From NCBI RefSeq assembly GCF_027531545.1, contig NZ_JAPZSC010000006.1, forward strand, positions 372,001 to 436,000: a DNA stretch of 64,000 bases. The letters run 5' to 3'. The notes below the pieces were generated by a model. The model did no database searches. It was not told the DNA's origin and saw only the letters and a program-made list of their open reading frames with translations. The number at the start of each line of letters is the position of its first letter. Within the stretch, counting starts at the first letter, position 1. Position numbers and translations under genes: made by a program. Source of the stretch: Silanimonas sp. Lineage in GTDB: Bacteria > Pseudomonadota > Gammaproteobacteria > Xanthomonadales > Xanthomonadaceae. Shown in pieces: positions 26,805-36,834 of the stretch.

Positions 26805-28613
26805 ATGGACGACACCGCCCCCACCCTGGCACGACGCGAGAAGAGCGCCATCGTTCTGCTGGCCATTCTGCAGAGCCTGCTGCTCTATCTCGTCGAGTAC
26901 GGCGACGGGCAAGGCTGGCCGATCCTCTCCGACCTCTCCGGGCAGGTGCCGTGGTACACGCTGGTGCTGGTCGTCCCGAGCATGATGCAGCTCTCTCTGC
27001 ATCGCCTCGACGACCCTCGCTTCTGGAGCAATACCGTCCTGGCCACCGCGATCTTCGGGGCGGCCGCGGCCTGGGCCGCTTGGAGCGTGACCGGCGCCCC
27101 GGGAACGACAGCCTCCGCCACGCTTGGGCCGTTCGCCGTCTCGATGGCCCTCATCGCCTTCGTCGCCCTGCCCTACCTGCAGGTTCGACTGGCGCTCGGC
27201 CGCTTCGGCGCGCCCTATGGCGACCTGTTCGCGCTGGCATGGCAGAACGCGCTCACCCTCAAGGTGGTGTGCGTGATGACGGGCTTGGGGTGGCTGCTGC
27301 TGACGCTCTGGCAGGCACTGTTCCAGCTCATCGGCATCGACCTCTTCCATCGGCTGTTCAGCGAAGACCCCTTCATCTACATGGCCTCCGGCCTCTTCGC
27401 CGGGCTGGGCGTGCTGGTGGCGCGGACGCAGCACCGGGCGATGCAGGTCGCACGGAATGTGCTGTTCGCCATCTTCACCGGGTTCCTTCCGTTGGCGGCC
27501 TTCATCGCCGTGATCTTCCTGCTGACGCTGCCGTTTACGGGCCTCGCGCCGCTCAACGCCGCGGCGAGCACGGCCGCCACGCTCTCGCTCCTCGTCGCTG
27601 CGCTGGTGCTGCTGCTGAACGCCGTGGTCCAGAACGGCCGCGCATCGCCGTATCCGCGTGCCCTGCGCTGGCTGGTGGACGCCGCCATGGTGGCCCTGCC
27701 GGTATTCGCCGGGATCGCCCTACACGCCGTCATCGTCCGTATCGCCGAGCATGGCTGGACCACGGATCGCTTCTGGGCCCTCGTGGCCGTGGTGATGCTG
27801 GGCGCCTACGCGGTTGGATACGCTTGGGCAGCCCTGCGCCCCGCGGGCGCGTGGATGACAAAGCTGCCGCGAGTGAATGTCGCCGCCTCTTTGCTGTTGA
27901 TCGGCATTGGTCTGCTGGGCAACTCCCCGATCCTCGACCCTCATCGTCTTTCCGTTGCCAGCCAACTCGCGCGGATCGAAACCGCAGCGAACGAAACGGT
28001 GGTCGATGAGGCAGTCCGGGATCGGCTCGAGTACCTGCGATTCGAAAGCGGGCGTCGTGGCGTTGCGGCCCTGGATGCCCTCGCCGAAGCCCCCCGCGCG
28101 TCGAAGGAGTTCGTCTCGACTTTGGCCGAGATCCGCGAGCGACCAGCACGCCACCACTGGGAAACCGAACGCACGCCGCCCGAATCTCCAGCACAGCTCG
28201 CAGCGCGCATCCAGGTTCCCGCGGGCCAGCCCGCCCTGCCTGAGGCATTGCTCGCGGCGGTCCTCGTCCGCGGCGAAGGCGAGAACCCGTACTGCTCGCG
28301 CTACAGCGGGACCTGCATCGCAAATCACCTTGATGTCGATGCCGATGGCCGCGTTGATGTGCTTGTTTGCCATGCCGCAGAAAACGACTACGTTTCATGC
28401 CACGTCTTCGTCGAATCGGCCGGTGCTTGGTCGGCACAGGGGCAAATCGGCACCTGGATCGAGGACGAAAATCAGCGGAGGGCGACCCTCGAGTCGATCC
28501 GCGAAGGTCGGATCACGACCGTCGCCCCGCGGTTCCGCGACATCGCCTTCGGCGACACCCCCCCGAAACGCGTCGAAACGTCCGAGGCCAATGCCGTGGT
28601 CGCCACGCCTTAA
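26805..28613 (+). CDS. DUF4153-type multi-pass membrane protein with soluble C-terminal domain
   Basis: A 602-residue protein with about eleven or twelve hydrophobic helices in residues 1-380, matching the DUF4153 pattern (for example FALAWQNALTLKVVCVMTGLGW). The last 220 residues are soluble. They hold a DVDADGRVD sequence that resembles a calcium-binding DxDxDG loop and several cysteines (CSRYSGTC, VLVCHAAEND, SCHVF). The C-terminal coding part looks lower in G+C than its neighbours. It follows the HIT gene by 12 bp and converges on dcd with a 13-bp gap. Function is unknown. Confidence 0.78.
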   Translation: MDDTAPTLARREKSAIVLLAILQSLLLYLVEYGDGQGWPILSDLSGQVPWYTLVLVVPSMMQLSLHRLDDPRFWSNTVLATAIFGAAAAWAAWSVTGAPGTTASATLGPFAVSMALIAFVALPYLQVRLALGRFGAPYGDLFALAWQNALTLKVVCVMTGLGWLLLTLWQALFQLIGIDLFHRLFSEDPFIYMASGLFAGLGVLVARTQHRAMQVARNVLFAIFTGFLPLAAFIAVIFLLTLPFTGLAPLNAAASTAATLSLLVAALVLLLNAVVQNGRASPYPRALRWLVDAAMVALPVFAGIALHAVIVRIAEHGWTTDRFWALVAVVMLGAYAVGYAWAALRPAGAWMTKLPRVNVAASLLLIGIGLLGNSPILDPHRLSVASQLARIETAANETVVDEAVRDRLEYLRFESGRRGVAALDALAEAPRASKEFVSTLAEIRERPARHHWETERTPPESPAQLAARIQVPAGQPALPEALLAAVLVRGEGENPYCSRYSGTCIANHLDVDADGRVDVLVCHAAENDYVSCHVFVESAGAWSAQGQIGTWIEDENQRRATLESIREGRITTVAPRFRDIAFGDTPPKRVETSEANAVVATP

Positions 28614-28626
28614 GGACTCGGGTCCC

Positions 28627-29214
28627 TCAGGTCTTGGGCAGCGTTACACCGGTCTGGCCCTGGTACTTGCCGCCGCGGTCGCGGTAGCTGGTGTCGCAGA
28701 CCTCATCCGACTGGAAGAACAGCATCTGCGCCACGCCCTCGCCGGCGTAGATCTTGGCCGGCAGTGGGGTCGTGTTGCTGAACTCGAGGGTCACGTGGCC
28801 TTCCCACTCGGGCTCCAGCGGCGTGACGTTGACGATGATCCCGCAGCGCGCGTAGGTGCTCTTTCCGAGGCAGACCACCAGCACGTCGCGGGGGATGCGG
28901 AAGTACTCGACGGTGCGCGCCAGCGCAAAGCTGTTCGGCGGGATGATGCAGACGTCCGACTCGACGTCGACGAAGCTCGACGGATCGAAGGCCTTCGGGT
29001 CGACGATCGTCGAGTTGATGTTGGTGAAGATCTTGAACTCGCGCGCGCAGCGCACGTCGTAGCCGTAGCTCGAGGTGCCGTAGCTGACGATGCGGTGGCC
29101 GTCGGCGCCGCCGCTCCCACCGGAAAACCTGACCTGCCCGGGCTCGAAGGGCTCGATCATGCCGTTCGGAACTTCGGACATCCGGCGGATCCACTTGTCG
29201 CTCTTGATGCTCAT
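28627..29214 (-). CDS. dcd: dCTP deaminase
   Basis: Dcd converts dCTP to dUTP, which feeds thymidylate synthesis. The 195-residue protein is close to the usual 190 or so. It starts [12 protein letters not shown] and has [46 protein letters not shown], and [16 protein letters not shown] with the catalytic Glu, all typical of Dcd. It lies 68 bp downstream of apbC in the same orientation, an arrangement I associate with Xanthomonadales. Confidence 0.96.
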   Translation of the reverse strand: MSIKSDKWIRRMSEVPNGMIEPFEPGQVRFSGGSGGADGHRIVSYGTSSYGYDVRCAREFKIFTNINSTIVDPKAFDPSSFVDVESDVCIIPPNSFALARTVEYFRIPRDVLVVCLGKSTYARCGIIVNVTPLEPEWEGHVTLEFSNTTPLPAKIYAGEGVAQMLFFQSDEVCDTSYRDRGGKYQGQTGVTLPKT

Positions 29215-29282
29215 GCGCGGCCTGCGTGTAGGGGAGCGAAAGCTTAGCGTGAAGCCGCGGCGGGCCGCGCACCCCGGTCGGC

Positions 29283-30371
29283 TCAGGTGTCCTGGATCAC
29301 GATGCTGGGGAACGCGATCTGCTTGTTCTTCGCCTGCATGGACAAGCGCGCCGCGGTCTTCCGGGCGATCAGCCGGTAGGCCTGGGCGATCGCGCCACCG
29401 GGTTCGGCGACGACCGTGGGCGCTCCCCCGTCCGCCTGCTCGCGGATGCGGATGTCCAGCGGCAGCGAACCGAGCAGCGGCACGCCGTAACGATCGGACA
29501 TCGCCTGCCCGCCGCCCTCGCCGAAGATGTGCTCGACGTGGCCACACTTCGAACAGCAGTGCATGGCCATGTTCTCGATGATGCCGAGCACCGGCACCTC
29601 GACCTTCTCGAACATCTTCAGGGCCTTCTTGGCGTCCAGCAGGGCGATGTCCTGCGGCGTGGTCACGATCACCGCACCAGAGACCGGAACCCGCTGCGCG
29701 AGGGTCAGCTGGATGTCGCCCGTGCCCGGCGGCAGGTCGATCACCAGGTAGTCGAGGTCCTCCCAGGCCGTGCCCGTCAGCAGCTGCTGCAGGTACTGGG
29801 TGGTCATCGGGCCGCGCCAGATGGCGGGCTGGTCCTCGCCGAGGAAGAAGCCGATCGACATGGCCTGCAGGCCGTGGGCGCGTTTCGGCAGGATCATCTG
29901 CCCATCCGGGCTGTCCGGCTTGCCGGACAGGCCGAGCATCATCGGGATCGATGGGCCGTGGATGTCGGCATCGAGCACCCCGACCCGCGCGCCCTCGGCC
30001 GCCAGGGCCAAGGCCAGGTTGACCGCCGTCGTCGACTTGCCCACTCCGCCCTTCCCCGAGGCCACGGCGATGACGTTCTTCACGCCCGGCAGGGGGGTGA
30101 GGTCCTTCTGGACCTTGTGGGCCAGCACCCTGGCGCCGACCTCGACCTGGGCCGAGACCACCCCCGGCACCGCCCGGAGGGCCGCTTCGGCCCGCGCCGC
30201 CAGTTCCTCATGCCATGAGGCGGCGGCGTAGGGCAACTGAAGGACGGCCATGACCCGCCCGCCCTCCTCGGCCACCGAACGGACGGTCGATTCCGCCAGT
30301 GGTTCGCCGGTGTGAGGGTCAAGGACCTGGCACAAGGCCTGTTTGAGCGACTCGAAATCGATACGGTTCAT
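29283..30371 (-). CDS. apbC: Iron-sulfur cluster carrier ApbC/Mrp
   Basis: A P-loop protein that carries and delivers Fe-S clusters. The 362-residue product has an N-terminal DUF59/MIP18-like domain (residues 1-90) and the Mrp ATPase domain with Walker [10 protein letters not shown] at 106-114, [19 protein letters not shown], and the paired cysteines CCSKCG that hold the cluster at the dimer interface. ATG 30371 ([10 protein letters not shown]) is chosen; an in-frame ATG at 30383 adds four residues. It diverges from the TonB-dependent receptor, with a 171-bp gap. Confidence 0.94.
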   Translation of the reverse strand: MNRIDFESLKQALCQVLDPHTGEPLAESTVRSVAEEGGRVMAVLQLPYAAASWHEELAARAEAALRAVPGVVSAQVEVGARVLAHKVQKDLTPLPGVKNVIAVASGKGGVGKSTTAVNLALALAAEGARVGVLDADIHGPSIPMMLGLSGKPDSPDGQMILPKRAHGLQAMSIGFFLGEDQPAIWRGPMTTQYLQQLLTGTAWEDLDYLVIDLPPGTGDIQLTLAQRVPVSGAVIVTTPQDIALLDAKKALKMFEKVEVPVLGIIENMAMHCCSKCGHVEHIFGEGGGQAMSDRYGVPLLGSLPLDIRIREQADGGAPTVVAEPGGAIAQAYRLIARKTAARLSMQAKNKQIAFPSIVIQDT

Positions 30372-30542
30372 TGTGAGTGCCATGTGAAAAAGCGATTCGT
30401 TACACGCTCGGGGCGGCAAGAGCATGACGCGACACACAAGCGTTACAAGTCTGTTAACCTTAGGGTAAGGCCGCGTTCACGCCCCCGGGGCATCGCGACG
30501 GCTGATTCCAGCAATTCTTCCATGTGTGGGGAGATTCCCGAG

Positions 30543-33437
30543 ATGCAGAAGGCAATCCGATTCAAGCGTTCGCCGCTGGCCCAGGCCACCATCGCCGCGC
30601 TTGCCATGGCCCTGGCCGTTCCGGCCCTGGCGCAGAACCAGACCAGCACCAACCAGCAGGACGAAGACGAAGAGGCGAAAGAACTCGAAGCCGTCCAGGT
30701 CGTCGGCTCCCGCATCAAGCGCGCGGAGATCGAAGGTCCGGCGCCGGTCACGGTGATCACGCGCGAGGACTTCGAGCGCGAAGGCTTCAGCACCGTCGCC
30801 GACGTGCTGGACACCCTGACCCAGAACACCACGGCATCGTTCACCGGTGACCTCGCGACCGCTGGCTTCACGCCGAACGCCCAGGTCGTCAACCTGCGCG
30901 CCCTCGGCCCGGGCTACACGCTGACGCTGATCAACGGCCGTCGCCCCGCCCAGTACCCGCAGCCGTACAACCGCGACAACAACGTGGTGAACGTCCGCGC
31001 CATCCCGACGGCGATGATCGAGCGCATCGAAGTGCTCACCGGCGGCGCCTCGGCCATTTACGGCTCCGACGCCGTGGCCGGCGTGGTCAACATCGTCCTG
31101 CGCAATTCCTATGACGGCCAGAGCGTCCGCGGCCAGATCGGCACGACCGCCGAGGGCGGTGGTGACTCGTTCGTCGCCGAGTACGTGGGCGGCTTCACCT
31201 CGGATCGCTGGAGCACCATCTTCGGCGCCCAGTACACCCACTCGGAGCCGGTCTTCGCGCGTCAGCGCGATATCCTCTCCGACACGCGCAACGGCCCGCT
31301 CGGCCCCGCGCTGACGAACCCGGGCCTGGCCCTCGCCACGCTGGCCTTCAACCCGGCCAACGCCGGCATCGGCCGCAGCGTCTACTACCCGGGTCAGGAA
31401 GTCTGCGACCGCTTCGGCTACACCACGGTGAACACGGCTGCCCGCGGCCAGTACTGCGGTGGCTTCACCGCGCCGTCTTCACGTTCGATCTCGAACAAGG
31501 AAGACAGCTACGCCGCCCGCGTCTACACGACCTTCGACGCCGGGGACAACCTCGAGCTGTTCGGCGGCATCAGCGTCTACAAGCAGGAAGCGATCGCTAG
31601 CAACGGCACGGAGTTCTGGGCCACCTCGGGCAACGCCTTCATCCGCACGCAGGACGATCGCCAGGTCAACGGCTACTTCGACCCGCAGTTCAACAGCTTC
31701 ACCTTCCTGCAGCGCATCCTGAATCCGTTCGAGCTCGGCGGTGAGGAAGCGGCCAGCACCAAGTTCGACGAACAGACTTACGACGTGCTGCTCGGCGCAC
31801 GCGGCACCCTCGCCGACCGCTTCGACTGGGAGGCCTCGGCCTCGTACGGCCGTTACGACTACGAGCAGGACCGTCCGCGCCTGCTGGCCCAGGGCATCAC
31901 CGACTACTTCCTCGGCCCGGTCGAAGGCTTCCAGCTGGCGTCGAACGGTCTGCGCTACCAGATCCGCCGCCTGAATCTCGCCCGCTGGAACCAGCCGATC
32001 ACGCCCGAGGTGTACCGCTCGTTCTCGACCCGCGTGATCAACGAGGGCGAGACCACGGCCAGCCAGGCGAACTTCTCGCTCTCGGGCGACCTGTTCGAGC
32101 TGCCGGGCGGCAACGCCGGTTTCGCGAGCGTCCTCGAGTACGCCCGCCAGACGGTGGACCTGCGCAGCGATGCGCGCACCAACCCGCTGCGTCCGCGCGA
32201 TGCGCAGACCGTCTACAACCTCGTCAGCTCGGGCCGTACGGTCGGTGACCGCGATCGCGTCGCCATCGGCGGTGAGATCCGCCTGCCGGTCCTCAGCACC
32301 CTGACGGCCAACCTCGCCGCGCGCTACGACAAGTACGACGACATCACGGAAGTCGATGACGCCGTGACGTACCAGGCCGGCTTGGAGTTCCGTCCGATCG
32401 AGGACGTGCTGCTGCGTGCGTCCTACGCCACCAGCTTCCGCGCGCCGGACATGCAGCTCGTCTATGCGGAAGGTGCGGCATCGTTCTCGGGTATCCGCGA
32501 CGAGTACGCCTGCCGTTCAGGCACCGGCGTCGCCCAGGGCCTCGGCCCTCGCACGCTGGCCCAATGCCAGGCCGCGGTGGGTGATCCGACCGCGTACACC
32601 ACGCAGACGACGATCGCCGGCAACCCGCTTCTGAAGGAAGAAGAAGGCACGTCGCTGACGGCCGGCTTCGTGTGGGACATCGCCGAAGGCCTCAGCCTCA
32701 CCGCCGACTACTACCGCATCAAGCTGGAAGACCAGTCGCTGCAGCTGACCTCTGGCTTCCTGCTGCAGAACGAGGCCGACTGCCGCCTGGGCGTGCGCCG
32801 CGACGGCTCGCCGTTCCCGAACGCCATCGACTCGGCCTTCTGCCAGAACGTTCTGGGCCTCGTCAGCCGCCAGGGTGGCCAGTCCAACGCCGCCATCACC
32901 CGCATCAACTCGGCCTACATCAACTCGGCCCTGCTGGACACCAGCGGTGTCGATGCGAGCATGAGCTACGACTTCGACACGGCGAGCGCCGGCTCCTTCG
33001 ACTTCGAACTCGGCTGGTCCATCAAGCTGACCGACAAGTCCAAGCAGTTCGCCAGCGACCCGCTGGTCGATACGCGTGACGTGCCGAGCATCGAGTCCCG
33101 CAGCCGCCTCCGCGGTTCGGCCAGCTGGACTTACGACGACTGGACCACGACGGTCTTCGGCACGCGCTTCGGCACGGTGTCGAGCTTCAACGGCGTCGAT
33201 GGCACCAACGCGGCGGGTGGCTTCTATCCGCGTCGCCTCAAGCCCTACATGCTCTACAACATGACGGTCGCGAAGCGCTTCGGCGATGACATCACGGCGA
33301 TCTTCACCGTCGTGAACGTCACCAACAACCAGTACCGCTTCGACAACGGCGCCACCGGCTACCCGTTCTTCGAGTACTACCTGGGTGCCGACCCGCTGGG
33401 CCGTCGCTACGCCCTCAGCGTGCAGTACCGCTTCTGA
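30543..33437 (+). CDS. TonB-dependent outer-membrane receptor
   Basis: A 964-residue outer-membrane transporter for a large nutrient. It has a signal peptide ending VPALAQ (about residue 36), an Asp/Glu-rich stretch, the TonB-box/plug start LEAVQVVGSRIKRAEIEG, plug motifs APVTVITREDFEREGF and IYGSDAVAGVVNIVL, a 22-strand beta-barrel, and a C-terminal aromatic residue (LSVQYRF). Length and start resemble the Xanthomonas/Caulobacter class of large receptors for carbohydrates or peptides. ATG 30543 has a GGGGAG ribosome site 9 nt upstream (30528-30533). A strong terminator follows. No substrate can be named. Confidence 0.92.
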   Translation: MQKAIRFKRSPLAQATIAALAMALAVPALAQNQTSTNQQDEDEEAKELEAVQVVGSRIKRAEIEGPAPVTVITREDFEREGFSTVADVLDTLTQNTTASFTGDLATAGFTPNAQVVNLRALGPGYTLTLINGRRPAQYPQPYNRDNNVVNVRAIPTAMIERIEVLTGGASAIYGSDAVAGVVNIVLRNSYDGQSVRGQIGTTAEGGGDSFVAEYVGGFTSDRWSTIFGAQYTHSEPVFARQRDILSDTRNGPLGPALTNPGLALATLAFNPANAGIGRSVYYPGQEVCDRFGYTTVNTAARGQYCGGFTAPSSRSISNKEDSYAARVYTTFDAGDNLELFGGISVYKQEAIASNGTEFWATSGNAFIRTQDDRQVNGYFDPQFNSFTFLQRILNPFELGGEEAASTKFDEQTYDVLLGARGTLADRFDWEASASYGRYDYEQDRPRLLAQGITDYFLGPVEGFQLASNGLRYQIRRLNLARWNQPITPEVYRSFSTRVINEGETTASQANFSLSGDLFELPGGNAGFASVLEYARQTVDLRSDARTNPLRPRDAQTVYNLVSSGRTVGDRDRVAIGGEIRLPVLSTLTANLAARYDKYDDITEVDDAVTYQAGLEFRPIEDVLLRASYATSFRAPDMQLVYAEGAASFSGIRDEYACRSGTGVAQGLGPRTLAQCQAAVGDPTAYTTQTTIAGNPLLKEEEGTSLTAGFVWDIAEGLSLTADYYRIKLEDQSLQLTSGFLLQNEADCRLGVRRDGSPFPNAIDSAFCQNVLGLVSRQGGQSNAAITRINSAYINSALLDTSGVDASMSYDFDTASAGSFDFELGWSIKLTDKSKQFASDPLVDTRDVPSIESRSRLRGSASWTYDDWTTTVFGTRFGTVSSFNGVDGTNAAGGFYPRRLKPYMLYNMTVAKRFGDDITAIFTVVNVTNNQYRFDNGATGYPFFEYYLGADPLGRRYALSVQYRF

Positions 33438-33458
33438 TCCAACGCTCCACGTTTCACC

Positions 33459-33490
33459 CGAAGCCCGGCCTCGCGCCGGGCTTCGTTTTT
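33459..33490 (+). terminator. Intrinsic terminator after the TonB-dependent receptor
   Basis: An 11-bp perfect stem (arms 33459-33469 and 33475-33485, rich in G+C) with a 5-nt loop is followed directly by TTTTT. It lies 22 bp after the receptor stop and would end that transcript before metG. Confidence 0.9.
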
Positions 33491-33550
33491 GCGGGGCCCA
33501 CCGGCCCCGGCGGCAGGCATCTGCGATAATCGCCGCCTGCCTTCACCGCG

Positions 33551-35707
33551 ATGCCGATGACCACCTCCGCTGCCTCCGCGGCGCGTCCCGCGCCTGCCCT
33601 CGTCACCACCGCCCTGCCATACGCCAACGGCGAGATCCACCTCGGCCACCTGGTCGGCTACATCCAGGCCGATGTCTGGGTGCGGGCCCGGCGCATGGCC
33701 GGCGGCACCACGCATTTCGTCTGCGCCGACGACACCCACGGCACGCCGATCATGCTGGCCGCCGAGAAGGCCGGCACCACCCCCGAGGCCTTCGTCGCCG
33801 GTGTTCAAGCCCGCCACGAGCGCGACTTCGCCGATTTCCTCGTCGGCTTCGACCACTACGATTCGACCAACAGCGCCGGCAACCGCGCGCTGACCGAGGC
33901 GATCTACCTCGCGCTGAAGGCGAACGGCCACATCGGCGCACGGCCGATCCAGCAGTTGTTCGACCCGGTCCGCGAGATGTTCCTGCCCGACCGCTACATC
34001 AAGGGCGAATGCCCGAACTGCGGCACGGCCGACCAGTACGGCGACAACTGCGAGAACTGTGGCGCGACCTACTCGCCCACCGAGCTGAAGAACCCGCGCT
34101 CGGTCGTTTCCGGCGCCACGCCGGAACTGCGTGAGAGCGAGCACCACTTCTTCGAGTTGGGCCGCTTCGAGGCCTTCCTGCGCGACTGGCTGGCCGGCGA
34201 CGTCGCCCATCCGGGCGTGCGCGCCAAGCTGATGGAGTGGGTCGAGTCCGGCCTACGCGCCTGGGACATCTCGCGCGACGCGCCCTACTTCGGCTTCGAG
34301 ATTCCCGGCGCTCCGGGCAAGTACTTCTACGTCTGGCTGGATGCGCCCATCGGCTATCTGTCGAGCTTCAAGGCCCTGTGCGAGGCCAACGGCCTCGACT
34401 TCGGCGCCTTCCTCGACGCCGCGCGCAACGCCAAGGGCGAAACGGAACTTCACCACTTCCTCGGCAAGGACATCGTCAACTTCCACGGCCTGTTCTGGCC
34501 GGCGGTGCTGCACGGCTCGGGCCACCGCACGCCGACGCGCCTGCACGTCAACGGCTACCTGACGGTGAACGGCGACAAGATGAGCAAGTCGCGCGGCACC
34601 TTCATCCAGGCCCGCACCTACCTCGAGGCCGGCCTGCCGCCGGAAGCGCTGCGCTACTACTACGCGCTGAAGAGCTCGGGCGGTGTCACCGACCTCGACC
34701 TCAACCTGCCCGACTTCATGGCGCGGGTGAACTCCGACCTCGTCGGCAAGTTCGTCAACATCGCCAGCCGTGCCTCGGGGTTCGTGACGCGTTTCTTCGA
34801 AGGGAGGCTTTATCCGGAGGAGGCAATGAAATCCGGCGATACGCTGATGCTTGATCAGCAGGCCAGATTGGACGCTGCCTTCGTCCGCGAGAAATACATG
34901 CAAGACAACGCCGCCATGGCAGTTAAGGCCGTCATGGCGAATGCCGACGACTGGAATCGCTTCTGGGACGAGCAGAAGCCTTGGCTCCTTGCGAAGGACT
35001 CTGCGAAGCACAAGCACCTCCATTCCGTCACCTCAGAAATCCTTCGCGCGTTCTACCGAATGGCGATCTGCCTCTATCCCATCTGCCCGCAGCTGTGTGC
35101 CAAGGCGCTTCGGCAGTTCGGACTCGAACGCATGCCGCTTTGGGAAGACATCCATCGACCAATCGACCGTATCGAACCCTTCGTCGAACTCTTCACCCGC
35201 ATCGAACAAAAGCAGATCGACACCATGATCGACGCCTCCAAGGATTCCCTCGCCGCCGCCGCGGAAGCCGCGAAGGCCGCCGCTGCACCCACCGAAAAGG
35301 CCGCCAAGCCCGCGACGCCGAAGACTGACGCCGCCAAGCCGGCCGCCGCAGCGCCGTCGGAAGCCGGTGCCCCTGCCTTCATCGGCATCGAGGACTTCGC
35401 CAAGCTCGACCTGCGCATCGGCAAGGTGCTGGAGTGCGGCTTCGTTGATGGCTCCGACAAGCTGCTGCGCTTCAAGCTGGATGCCGGTGAGCTCGGCGAG
35501 CGGCAGATCTTCTCGGGCATCCGCGCCAGCTACGGCGAGCCGGAGAAACTCGTCGGCCGCAGCGTCGTATTCATCGCCAACCTGGCACCGCGCAAGATGC
35601 GGTTTGGCCTGAGCGAAGGAATGATCCTCTCGGCCGGCTTCGACGGTGGCGCGCTGGCCCTGCTCGACGCGGACAGCGGCGCCCTGCCCGGCATGCCGGT
35701 GCGCTAA
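33551..35707 (+). CDS. metG: Methionyl-tRNA synthetase
   Basis: Charges tRNA-Met. The 718-residue class I synthetase has the HIGH-type motif HLGH in [15 protein letters not shown], a zinc knuckle ([17 protein letters not shown]), KMSKSRG at about residue 343, the helical anticodon-binding domain, an Ala/Lys-rich linker (about residues 565-608), and a C-terminal EMAP/Trbp111-like tRNA-binding domain ([15 protein letters not shown]). The segment encoding the anticodon-binding domain (34801-35220) is about 57% G+C by my count, well below the flanks, and uses codons rare here (AGA, AAA, TTG). A GATAAT about 25 bp upstream may be its -10. Confidence 0.96.
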   Translation: MPMTTSAASAARPAPALVTTALPYANGEIHLGHLVGYIQADVWVRARRMAGGTTHFVCADDTHGTPIMLAAEKAGTTPEAFVAGVQARHERDFADFLVGFDHYDSTNSAGNRALTEAIYLALKANGHIGARPIQQLFDPVREMFLPDRYIKGECPNCGTADQYGDNCENCGATYSPTELKNPRSVVSGATPELRESEHHFFELGRFEAFLRDWLAGDVAHPGVRAKLMEWVESGLRAWDISRDAPYFGFEIPGAPGKYFYVWLDAPIGYLSSFKALCEANGLDFGAFLDAARNAKGETELHHFLGKDIVNFHGLFWPAVLHGSGHRTPTRLHVNGYLTVNGDKMSKSRGTFIQARTYLEAGLPPEALRYYYALKSSGGVTDLDLNLPDFMARVNSDLVGKFVNIASRASGFVTRFFEGRLYPEEAMKSGDTLMLDQQARLDAAFVREKYMQDNAAMAVKAVMANADDWNRFWDEQKPWLLAKDSAKHKHLHSVTSEILRAFYRMAICLYPICPQLCAKALRQFGLERMPLWEDIHRPIDRIEPFVELFTRIEQKQIDTMIDASKDSLAAAAEAAKAAAAPTEKAAKPATPKTDAAKPAAAAPSEAGAPAFIGIEDFAKLDLRIGKVLECGFVDGSDKLLRFKLDAGELGERQIFSGIRASYGEPEKLVGRSVVFIANLAPRKMRFGLSEGMILSAGFDGGALALLDADSGALPGMPVR

Positions 35708-35713
35708 GCGGCC

Positions 35714-36292
35714 ATGACCGATGCCCTGCTGATCCTCGTCGGCGCGGTGCTGGTCAACAACTTCGTGCTGGTGAAGTTCCTCGGCCTGTGCCCGTTCATG
35801 GGCGTGTCGAGGCAGCTCGATGCCGCCGTCGGCATGGCGCTGGCGACGGGCTTCGTGCTGACGCTCGCCGCCGGGCTCTCCTGGGCGCTGCAGCACTGGC
35901 TGCTGGATCCGCTGGGCATCGGCGATCTGCGCACGCCCGCCTTCATCCTCGTCATCGCCGCCACCGTGCAGTTCACCGAGCTGCTGCTGCACCGGCAGAG
36001 CCCGAGGCTCTACCAGGTGCTCGGCATCTACCTGCCGCTGATCACGACCAATTGCGCCGTGCTCGGCGTCGCCCTGCTCAACGTGCAGGCGAAGCATTCG
36101 CTGCTGGAATCGGTGCTGTTCGGCTTCGGTGCGGCCGTGGGCTTCGGCCTCGTGTTGGTGCTGTTCGCCGCCCTGCGCGAGCGCCTGGAATCGGCCGAGG
36201 TGCCGGCGGCGTTCAAGGGCGCGCCGATCGCGCTGGTGACGGCCGGCCTGATGGCCCTGGCCTTCGCCGGCTTCACCGGCATGGATCGCTAG
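35714..36292 (+). CDS. rnfA: Rnf electron transport complex subunit A
   Basis: A 192-residue protein with six membrane helices, typical of RnfA/RsxA. It starts [20 protein letters not shown] and keeps Cys26 (FLGLCPFMG) and Cys114 ([13 protein letters not shown]), the ligands of the membrane [2Fe-2S] cluster shared with RnfE. It starts 6 bp after metG. In complete Rnf systems RnfA works with B, C, D, G and E to couple electron flow to ion transport; only rnfB follows here. Confidence 0.93.
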   Translation: MTDALLILVGAVLVNNFVLVKFLGLCPFMGVSRQLDAAVGMALATGFVLTLAAGLSWALQHWLLDPLGIGDLRTPAFILVIAATVQFTELLLHRQSPRLYQVLGIYLPLITTNCAVLGVALLNVQAKHSLLESVLFGFGAAVGFGLVLVLFAALRERLESAEVPAAFKGAPIALVTAGLMALAFAGFTGMDR

Positions 36293-36300
36293 GCCGCGCC

Positions 36301-36834
36301 GTGGCCGACCTGTGGCTTCCCTTGCTGGCGTTGGTCGCGCTCTGCGCCGCCCTCGGCGCCTTGCTCGGCTGGGCGGCGAAACGCTTCGAGGTCGAGGGCG
36401 ATCCCCTCGTCGAGCAGATCAACGCCGTGCTGCCGCAGACGCAATGCGGGCAATGCCAGTTCCCCGGCTGCCGGCCCTATGCCGAAGCCATCGCCAAGGG
36501 CGAGGCCGACATCAACCAGTGCCCGCCGGGCGGCGAAGCGGGCATCCGCGCGCTGGCCACGCTGCTCGGCCGCGAAGCGAAGCCGCTGTCCGCCGAACAC
36601 GGCGTGGAAAAGCCCCCGCAGGTGGCGCGCATCCGCGAGGACGAATGCATCGGCTGCTTCAAGTGCATCGCCGCCTGCCCGGTCGACGCGATCATCGGTG
36701 CCCCGAAGTTCCTGCACGTGGTCGTGGAAGACCTGTGCACCGGCTGCGAACTCTGCATCCCGCCCTGCCCGGTCGACTGCATCGACCTCGTCGCCGCCCC
36801 GCCGCCGTCGCGCTACAGCCGCTCGACGGTGTAG
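36301..36834 (+). CDS. rnfB: Rnf electron transport complex subunit B
   Basis: A 177-residue iron-sulfur protein. It has an N-terminal membrane helix (residues 4-24), a four-cysteine [4Fe-4S] domain (Cys49, 52, 57, 74 in CGQCQFPGC and NQCPPGG), and a two-cluster ferredoxin domain (Cys116/119/122/126 and Cys146/149/152/156). It starts at GTG 36301, 8 bp after rnfA. Its last 22 bp overlap the convergent TraB/GumN gene. With no rnfC, D, G or E nearby, RnfB may work with another partner. Confidence 0.92.
   Translation: MADLWLPLLALVALCAALGALLGWAAKRFEVEGDPLVEQINAVLPQTQCGQCQFPGCRPYAEAIAKGEADINQCPPGGEAGIRALATLLGREAKPLSAEHGVEKPPQVARIREDECIGCFKCIAACPVDAIIGAPKFLHVVVEDLCTGCELCIPPCPVDCIDLVAAPPPSRYSRSTV

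Noticed and set aside
30443-30466. TTACAA and TTAACC elements upstream of the TonB-dependent receptor as a promoter or operator
   Set aside because: Spacing does not suit a sigma-70 promoter and the inverted match is imperfect; no clear regulator site is visible.
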